DNA from: Limnoglobus roseus
Lineage (GTDB): Bacteria; Planctomycetota; Planctomycetia; Gemmatales; Gemmataceae
Assembly (NCBI RefSeq): GCF_008254045.1
Contig: NZ_CP042425.1
Location: forward strand, 4,278,001 to 4,342,000
Direction of reading: 5' to 3'
DNA length: 64,000 nucleotides
This document shows positions 60,487-64,000 of the stretch, piece by piece. The notes below the pieces were generated by a model that was not told the origin of the DNA, ran no database searches, and saw only the letters and a list, made by a program, of their open reading frames with translations. Both the position numbers and the translations under genes were made by a program. Every line of letters begins with the position of its first letter. Position 1 is the first letter of the stretch.

Positions 60487-60976
60487 CATTTTGCTGACCG
60501 CGGCCCAGGCGATCGCCCACGGCGTTGCCCCGAACGACCACTTCGACCAGGGCCTGGCCCTTGCCCTGCGGGAGCAGTACCCCGCGATGGCGAAGGACTT
60601 CCGGCACTACGCCCACCAGTGCCACCCGCAGCCGGGCGAACTCTGGGAGTGGGCGGGCGTCGGCGGCGTCCGGGTCTTTTGCCTGCTGACCCAGACCGCT
60701 GAACGCGGGCACGGCGGCAAGCCCGGCCGAGCGACCCTCGCCACGGTGAACCATTGCCTCCGTCGCCTCCGCCACGAACTGACGCGAAACGATGTCAAGA
60801 GTCTGGCCCTGCCGCGGCTCGCCGCGGGCGTCGGCGGATTGGAGTGGGAGCAAGTCTACCCGCTCATCACCGAACACCTGAGCGACTTGCCCGTGCCGGT
60901 GTACGTCTACTCGCGGTATGTGAAGGGCGTGGCCGCGAACGAACCAATTCCTGTTTCTCGTCGGAGCCTGTCATGA
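60464..60976 (+). CDS. Macro-domain protein
   Basis: 170 residues from ATG at 60464 with GGAG upstream. MIYEVQGDILLTAAQAIAHG, then VAPNDHFDQGLALALREQY, matches the start of the macro domain, followed by LATVNHCLRRLRHELTRNDV and SLALPRLAAGVGGLEWEQVY. Macro domains bind or hydrolyse ADP-ribose derivatives. The usual N-x-A asparagine of the active loop is replaced (AIAHGV), so hydrolase activity is uncertain. The stop overlaps the next start (ATGA). Confidence 0.8.
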   Translation: MIYEVQGDILLTAAQAIAHGVAPNDHFDQGLALALREQYPAMAKDFRHYAHQCHPQPGELWEWAGVGGVRVFCLLTQTAERGHGGKPGRATLATVNHCLRRLRHELTRNDVKSLALPRLAAGVGGLEWEQVYPLITEHLSDLPVPVYVYSRYVKGVAANEPIPVSRRSLS

Positions 60977-61476
60977 ATCGCGTCTTCCCCGCCCTAATCG
61001 TCTCGACACTCGTCGTGTTCCTCATCCTCGCGGCCAAGATCGTCGCCACGCCGCCGGACGGGGCCGCCAAGCCCAAGGCCGACACCGCCGCCAAACCGGC
61101 CGAGCCGAACCCGCTGCGACTGATGACCCGCAAGGAGGCCATGGCCCTGAAGTTGAAGAACAGCCAAGTGGTGTTGGAGGGGATCGCCCTGAACGACTTC
61201 GCCCTGATCGAGAAGGCGGCCCAGAGCCTGACCGCGGTCAGCGACCTGACGGAGTTCTTGAACGCCTGCAAGGGAACCGAGTACCAGCACCACGTCCGCC
61301 TCTTCCGTGAGCCGGCCGCGGCGATCCGGGCGAAGGCGAAGGACCGCAACATGGACGGCGTCGTGCTGGCGTACACCGACCTGACGCTGTCCTGCTTGAA
61401 GTGCCACCAGGCCATGCGGGACAAGGTGTTCGAAGTCGATCGCGGCGGACCCGCGGACGACCCGAAGTCCGAGTGA
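60973..61476 (+). CDS. Membrane-anchored or exported c-type cytochrome (class II-like)
   Basis: 167 residues from ATG at 60973, coupled by ATGA to the macro-domain gene. An N-terminal hydrophobic segment (FPALIVSTLVVFLILAAKIV) is followed by an alanine/proline-rich linker, a helical body, and the haem motif CLKCH near the C-terminus (DLTLSCLKCHQAMRDKVFEV), the placement seen in cytochrome c-prime/class II proteins. Possibly a signal anchor rather than a cleaved signal. Electron partner unknown. Confidence 0.78.
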   Translation: MNRVFPALIVSTLVVFLILAAKIVATPPDGAAKPKADTAAKPAEPNPLRLMTRKEAMALKLKNSQVVLEGIALNDFALIEKAAQSLTAVSDLTEFLNACKGTEYQHHVRLFREPAAAIRAKAKDRNMDGVVLAYTDLTLSCLKCHQAMRDKVFEVDRGGPADDPKSE

Positions 61477-61488
61477 CGACGGGCGAAG

Positions 61489-61524
61489 AAAAATGTCTCG
61501 GGCGAACGCCCGAGACATGCTTTT
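61489..61524. terminator. Bidirectional terminator between cytochrome and PEP-CTERM genes
   Basis: The perfect 12-bp stem ATGTCTCGGGCG/CGCCCGAGACAT (61493-61504, 61507-61518) has a 2-base loop, is followed by TTTT on the plus strand and is preceded by AAAAA, which gives a T-run on the minus strand. It serves both convergent genes. Confidence 0.85.
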
Positions 61525-61548
61525 ACGACCGATCAAACCCCGTTCCCG

Positions 61549-62157
61549 TCACGTCACTTTTCGCCGATGCAGCATCCACCCGCAGCCGACGGCCACAAGG
61601 CCGAGGACGATCCCCGCCGGGGCGGGGACGGCGGCCGGCACGTGCACCCCGTTGACGTCCCAGTGGCCGATCGACATCAGGTACTCCGTCGGCCGGGCGG
61701 TGTCCGTGACGAACGCACTCTCGCCGCCGCCGGCCAGCGGCACCGACACGTTGTAATTGCGGTCGAACTGCACGCGGCCGCTCAGCACTTGGTACGGGCT
61801 GCCGCCGACACCGATGGTCACGACCTCGGACGGACCGAAGAAGAGTTGCCCGTCGCCCAGGACCGCCTTGGTGCTCGGATCGATTGAGATGCCGCCCGCC
61901 GACACACCGTCGATGCCGAACGTCACGGGGGTGCCGAAGCTAGCCCGGCTGTAGTGGAACTCCGATGCGACGACGGCGTCGGCCGTGAGCAGCCGGCCGG
62001 GGCCGCTACCGTCCTGCAACCGGGCGGTGTCCACAGTGAAGTAGCCGTAGAACGTGGACCCCGTCCGGTCGTCGTCCCACACGTAGGTGACGAACTCCGC
62101 CCGCGCGGGTGACGCGGCCGCCAGCAGGACCAGGCCCAGGGCGTAGATGTGTCGCAT
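61549..62157 (-). CDS. Secreted PEP-CTERM-type protein
   Basis: 202 residues from ATG at 62157, after AAGGAG. Signal peptide (YALGLVLLAAASPARA), then a beta-rich body (EFVTYVWDDDRTGSTFYGYF, STKAVLGDGQLFFG) and a C-terminal sorting signal: a VPAPAGI motif, the hydrophobic helix VLGLVAVGCGW and a final HRRK cluster. The motif is a variant of V-P-E-P. The protein would be exported and processed by an exosortase system; function unknown. Confidence 0.8.
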   Translation of the reverse strand: MRHIYALGLVLLAAASPARAEFVTYVWDDDRTGSTFYGYFTVDTARLQDGSGPGRLLTADAVVASEFHYSRASFGTPVTFGIDGVSAGGISIDPSTKAVLGDGQLFFGPSEVVTIGVGGSPYQVLSGRVQFDRNYNVSVPLAGGGESAFVTDTARPTEYLMSIGHWDVNGVHVPAAVPAPAGIVLGLVAVGCGWMLHRRKVT

Positions 62158-62644
62158 GTCGATCTCCTTGCACGGTATCAGCGGACGCCCGAGGAACGCC
62201 TCGGGCGGTCACCCGATGACCGGCCGTGCGGGCGTCTCGATCCGACGCCCGTTTTGCGAAGCCAATGCCAAGCCGGCCGGCCGGAGCGGGATAGTGTCAC
62301 CCGAAGGACTCTCCGTGGTGAGCCACGCGGGACGACTGGGCTTGTCCGTAACGCGTCGCCGATCATATCCCGAAGTGCGGACGGATTGTGCCGAAATCCA
62401 GAGCCTTCCCCGGAGTCACTTCGATGCCTTGGATACGTGTGACAGTTCGGATCGCGGTGTGCGGTCCTGTCACACGCGACGGCCTTTCGAACCAACCCCG
62501 TCGAGCGCCAAAGATGAATTGCCCCGCCCACCGCCTCTGAAACATCGCGAATTGCGGGCCTCCGCCGACGATCCCCCACCCCCGGCATTGGCGTTGCGTT
62601 ATGACGCGCGGACACCATCCGAGCCGCCGAGAGGAAAAGGGATC
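62158..62644. other. Intergenic, 487 bp, upstream of phosphoketolase
   Basis: No coding frame with proper bias. The only recognised element is the sigma-54 promoter at 62582-62599. The remaining 420 bp may contain enhancer sites for an NtrC-type activator; no inverted repeat was identified by eye. Confidence 0.4.
62582..62599 (+). promoter_or_regulatory. Sigma-54 promoter before phosphoketolase
   Basis: CGGCAT, five bases, TTGCG: GG at 62584-62585 and GC at 62596-62597, exact spacing, 48 bases before ATG at 62645. The sequence between the boxes is almost the same as at 51173. Confidence 0.65.
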
Positions 62645-64000
62645 ATGCCTGCCACCGTCACCCCCAAGGCCAAGGCGACCGAGCGGCCCCCCTGGAGCGG
62701 CCTCGAACACACCACTACGACCGCCCGTTACCTGCGGGCGGTCAACTACCTGGCCGCGGCCCAGATCTACCTCGCGTTCAATCCACTCTTGCGGGATCCC
62801 CTACGGCCGGACCACGTCAAGGACCGATTGCTCGGGCACTGGGGCACGTGCCCCGGCATCAACCTCGTCCACACGTACTTGAACCAGTTCATCCTCCGCG
62901 CGGACGCGAGCGTACTCCTGGTGACGGGGCCAGGCCACGGGGCGGCGGCCAACCTGGCCAACATGTACCTCGACGGGTCGCTCGCCGAGGTCTACCCGGA
63001 CATGACCCGCGACCTAGTCGGGCTGACGGCGTTCGTCCGTGCCTTCTCGTGGCCGGGCGGGTTCGCCAGCCACCTGACCCCGGCCCTGCCCGGCGTCATC
63101 CACGAGGGCGGGGAACTCGGGTACGCCCTCGCTACCGCGTTCGGGGCGGCGTTCGACAACCCGGACCTCCTCGTGCCGTGCATCGTCGGCGACGGCGAGG
63201 CCGAGACGGGGCCGACGGCGACGGCCTGGCACTCGACGAAGTTCCTCAACCCCGCGACCGACGGGGCGGTGCTGCCGATCTTGCACCTGAACGGGTACAA
63301 GATCGCGTCACCCTCCCTGTACGGCACGATGGACCGGGACGACCTCGACTCCCTGTTCACCGGGTACGGCTACGCTCCGTACTTCGCCGGGTACGACGGC
63401 CGGCCGGAGGACGAGTTCGCGGCCGCGATGGAGGAGGCGTACGCCGACGTCCGGTGGATCCAGTCGCAAGCCCGCCAGGGGCAATCCCTGCGGAAGCCCC
63501 GGTGGCCAATGATCGTGCTGCACACCCCGAAGGGGTGGACCGGGCCGAAGGAAGTCGACGGCAAGCCGGTCGAGGGGACGTTCCGCGCCCACCAGGTTCC
63601 GGGGAAGGGGTTGAAGACGAACCCGGTCCACCTGGCGGCCGTCGAGGGGTGGCTGAAGTCGTATCGGCCGGAGGAACTGTTCGACGCCGCCGGCCGCCCC
63701 GCTCCCGACCTGCTTGCCGCCTGCCCGCGGGGCGACCGGCGCATCGCCCTCAACCCGCACGCCCTCGGCGGGGCCGTCCGGCGGCCGTTGACGCTCCCGT
63801 CGGTCGAAGACGCGGGGGTCGAGATCGTCGAACGGGGAGGCCAATCCGCCAGCTCGATGGAAGCCCTTGGGCGGTACCTGCGGCTGGTCACCGCCCTCAA
63901 CCAGAAGGACCGCAACTTCCGCGTCGTCTGCCCCGACGAGTTGGAGTCGAACAAGCTCGGCGCGATCCTCGACGTGACCGACCGTCAGTACACCTGGCCG
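62645..64000 (+). CDS. xfp: Xylulose-5-phosphate/fructose-6-phosphate phosphoketolase (3' end outside window)
   Basis: ATG at 62645 follows GAGGAAAAGGG. 452 codons are read to the window edge; the full family length is about 790. Diagnostic blocks: LLGHWGTCPGINLVHTYLNQ, the thiamine-diphosphate region VTGPGHGAAANLANMYLDGS, FSWPGGFASHLTPALPGVIH with EGGELGYAL, and VGDGEAETGPTATAWHSTKF. The enzyme cleaves xylulose-5-P or fructose-6-P with phosphate to acetyl-phosphate. It follows a sigma-54 element, linking carbon flow and acetyl-phosphate to the stress cluster. Confidence 0.93.
   Translation, partial: MPATVTPKAKATERPPWSGLEHTTTTARYLRAVNYLAAAQIYLAFNPLLRDPLRPDHVKDRLLGHWGTCPGINLVHTYLNQFILRADASVLLVTGPGHGAAANLANMYLDGSLAEVYPDMTRDLVGLTAFVRAFSWPGGFASHLTPALPGVIHEGGELGYALATAFGAAFDNPDLLVPCIVGDGEAETGPTATAWHSTKFLNPATDGAVLPILHLNGYKIASPSLYGTMDRDDLDSLFTGYGYAPYFAGYDGRPEDEFAAAMEEAYADVRWIQSQARQGQSLRKPRWPMIVLHTPKGWTGPKEVDGKPVEGTFRAHQVPGKGLKTNPVHLAAVEGWLKSYRPEELFDAAGRPAPDLLAACPRGDRRIALNPHALGGAVRRPLTLPSVEDAGVEIVERGGQSASSMEALGRYLRLVTALNQKDRNFRVVCPDELESNKLGAILDVTDRQYTWP

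Noticed and set aside
1..64000. tRNA, rRNA and CRISPR arrays
   Set aside because: No cloverleaf with CCA end, no rRNA-like conserved stretch and no regularly spaced repeats were noticed. A dedicated tRNA or covariance scan could not be run.

Overview
The window is high-GC, densely coding DNA that most resembles a Gemmata-type planctomycete (Gemmataceae). This is inferred from family content only: Ser/Thr kinases with an N-terminal zinc ribbon, small leucine-rich-repeat proteins, a secreted PEP-CTERM protein, a lone UBP zinc finger, a Gemmata-style protein ending in the HCRGPGPHVRGCW block, and many IS66, IS3 and IS110 elements. No rRNA, tRNA or CRISPR was recognised.

Layout. 1-4.5 kb (minus): a hybrid sensor kinase cut by the window edge, a MEDS sensory protein, and an ECF sigma factor with a zinc-binding anti-sigma-like partner. 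4.6-11.2 kb: a DUF417/RclC-like membrane protein, then a minus-strand run of DsbA/FrnE-like oxidoreductase, GNAT, a frameshifted methyltransferase and two FAD monooxygenases, divergent from an AraC regulator. 11.3-18.7 kb: ordinary single genes (MscS channel, DUF1643, MgtE-like transporter, UBP zinc finger, FliL-like protein, thioredoxin, DinB), with a replication-protein remnant and two damaged genes. 19-37.7 kb: accessory DNA holding three insertion sequences flanked by a kinase-metallopeptidase fusion, a phage-like lysis lipoprotein, a repeat-protein pseudogene, an RHH/GNAT toxin-antitoxin pair cut by IS3, and an XRE regulator, followed by an IS110 element.

38-44 kb is a minus-strand operon: MoxR-type AAA+ ATPase, uncharacterised protein, metallopeptidase-VWA protein, a small decayed gene, a DnaN-like gene broken by a 13-bp tandem duplication, and two small hydrophobic proteins. 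It lies beside a tyrosine recombinase truncated by an IS66 remnant. It is the best candidate here for an undescribed system. 45-46.7 kb holds gene fragments.

46.7-64 kb is a stress and energy cluster: rhodanese and MgtA-type ATPase (both with reading-frame breaks), universal stress proteins, CBS-domain proteins, an NtrB/NtrC-like sigma-54 two-component pair, a K+ channel, a P1B metal ATPase, a macro-domain protein, a cytochrome and a phosphoketolase. Four clear and three weaker -24/-12 (sigma-54) elements sit before these genes, so the NtrC-like regulator plausibly controls the block.

Many reading-frame breaks fall in C/G runs of 4-7 bases. Some may be sequencing errors. The 7-bp and 13-bp tandem duplications and the IS truncations look like real decay.
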